A stretch of 64,000 nucleotides of DNA. Origin: Paramacrobiotus metropolitanus. Lineage: Eukaryota > Tardigrada > Eutardigrada > Parachela > Macrobiotidae. This document shows positions 63,111 through 64,000 of this stretch, in pieces. The stretch is from the NCBI RefSeq assembly GCF_019649055.1, contig NW_026570226.1, forward strand, positions 558,001-622,000. The letters are read 5' to 3'. Both the position numbers and the translations under genes were made by a program. The notes beneath the pieces are model-generated. The model saw only the letters and a program-made list of their open reading frames with translations, was not told the DNA's origin and made no database searches. Position 1 is the stretch's first letter. Every line of letters starts with the position of its first letter.

Positions 63111-64000
63111 AAACTAAAAAAGATGCCGAGCTAACAACGCCATCTACAAGTTTCACGCATCGTTACTCGACTCATGTCACATGACTCATGTCACATGACT
63201 GTTGGGCCCCACCGCTTCCTTCAACCGGCCGGACCCTTCCGTACTCTACGGGCGCCAAAAATTACTTTTGTTTACACACGGATATCGAAGACCAAAAACC
63301 GAAACTACAGTTTCATATATGCTACGACTGATTCTAGTCGTATACCGCATATAAGAACCTGTCACGGTTCAATGAACCTGCCGCAAAAAAAATTAGTTAG
63401 GCACAGGATGTACACAAATTTACCAACCCACTAGACCAGCAGCTAATCAAGGCCTACACTGCTAGTTAATGACAATACGCCACCCCAGAACATCTATAGC
63501 AGTACCTTACCTAATATCATGATCAGCTTATATTCCAGCACGGTTTTATTGTACTACAGAGTAGAAGTATTAGTAGTAATTTTCTGTGTCGTCAAAATGG
63601 TTATATGTTTGGTGCTTCGCTTCGCTCATTTAGCGTCAATCGCTTCATTCGCTTCTTGACCTCGAAGGAGCGCTAAAACCAGCGAACTCCAAGTCATGTT
63701 GGCAAGATTGTACTTACTGTCAATTGAAAACTGTTAACACTTGGTGGAATGATTCCACTGTAGTGTATGCGCACAGACGTGGAAAAGGTGATCCCATAAG
63801 TTATTCTTATATAAAGGGGGACTTGGACGTATCTCAATACAGTATGTGCTTAAGAATATTTAACCATATGTTTCCCAAAGCGAGTTCGTGACCTTCCTTG
63901 ACCATAGTTTACACTTAATCAGTCTTTATTAATAATCAATGCACAAATCAGGTGGAAGAAAAATAAACAGAGTACATTATTCATAACAGCAAAACTTCAT
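63111..64000. other. No gene recognised; short tandem repeat
   Basis: CATGTCACATGACT is repeated twice in tandem at about 63173-63200. The rest has no credible coding signal. Confidence 0.5.

Overview
This window is nuclear DNA from a small-genome metazoan. It is roughly 40% G+C, the genes have spliced introns with GT..AG borders, and many introns are only 45-120 nt long. Gene content (intersectin, MINDY3, C2CD5, smoothelin-type CH protein, NADPH oxidase, reeler and SUEL lectin domains) is animal. Compact introns and single-domain secreted proteins fit an ecdysozoan; a tardigrade is my best guess, but that is a prior and not a proof. I see no rRNA, tRNA or CRISPR array.

Layout. 1-300: partial lysine/glutamate-rich gene (minus). 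2.2-4.25 kb: secreted reeler-type protein (minus). 6.3-7.2 kb: single-domain SUEL lectin (plus). 8.1-11.3 kb: secreted chymotrypsin-fold serine protease (minus). 13.85-17.96 kb: MINDY3 deubiquitinase, 12 coding exons (minus), divergent from LCMT2/TYW4, 13 exons (plus, 19.1-22.8 kb). 23.7-24.2 kb: IMMP2L. 25.9-30.5 kb: intersectin, short form, 6 exons. 31.07-31.5 kb: intronless calmodulin-like protein. 31.9-32.85 kb: PIGC (minus), divergent from C2CD5, 19 exons (plus, 33.5-38.6 kb). 39.5-42.4 kb: compact smoothelin-like protein, 7 exons (minus). 44.4-45.0 kb: MPV17L2-like (minus). 46.2-51.6 kb: NADPH oxidase (plus), carrying a 1.1 kb element with terminal inverted repeats in an intron. 52.06-53.7 kb: PDIA6 (minus). 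53.7-64 kb: gene-poor, with paired hairpins, a GC-rich orphan locus with a TATA box, and a palindromic satellite near 62.7-63.1 kb.

The genes form no pathway. They are ordinary housekeeping genes: vesicle traffic (intersectin, C2CD5), GPI-anchor synthesis (PIGC), ER oxidative folding (PDIA6), mitochondrial membrane (IMMP2L, MPV17L2-like), tRNA wybutosine (LCMT2), ubiquitin editing (MINDY3) and ROS production (NOX). Secreted factors (reeler, SUEL lectin, protease) cluster at the left. Exon models were built by eye from reading-frame phase, splice consensus and remembered family motifs; no alignment was run.

The most unusual items are the protease with an intact triad but no IVGG activation site and an abnormal S1 pocket, the TIR element in the NOX intron, the fold-back hairpins, and an octamer (TACTCGTA) that recurs far above expectation.
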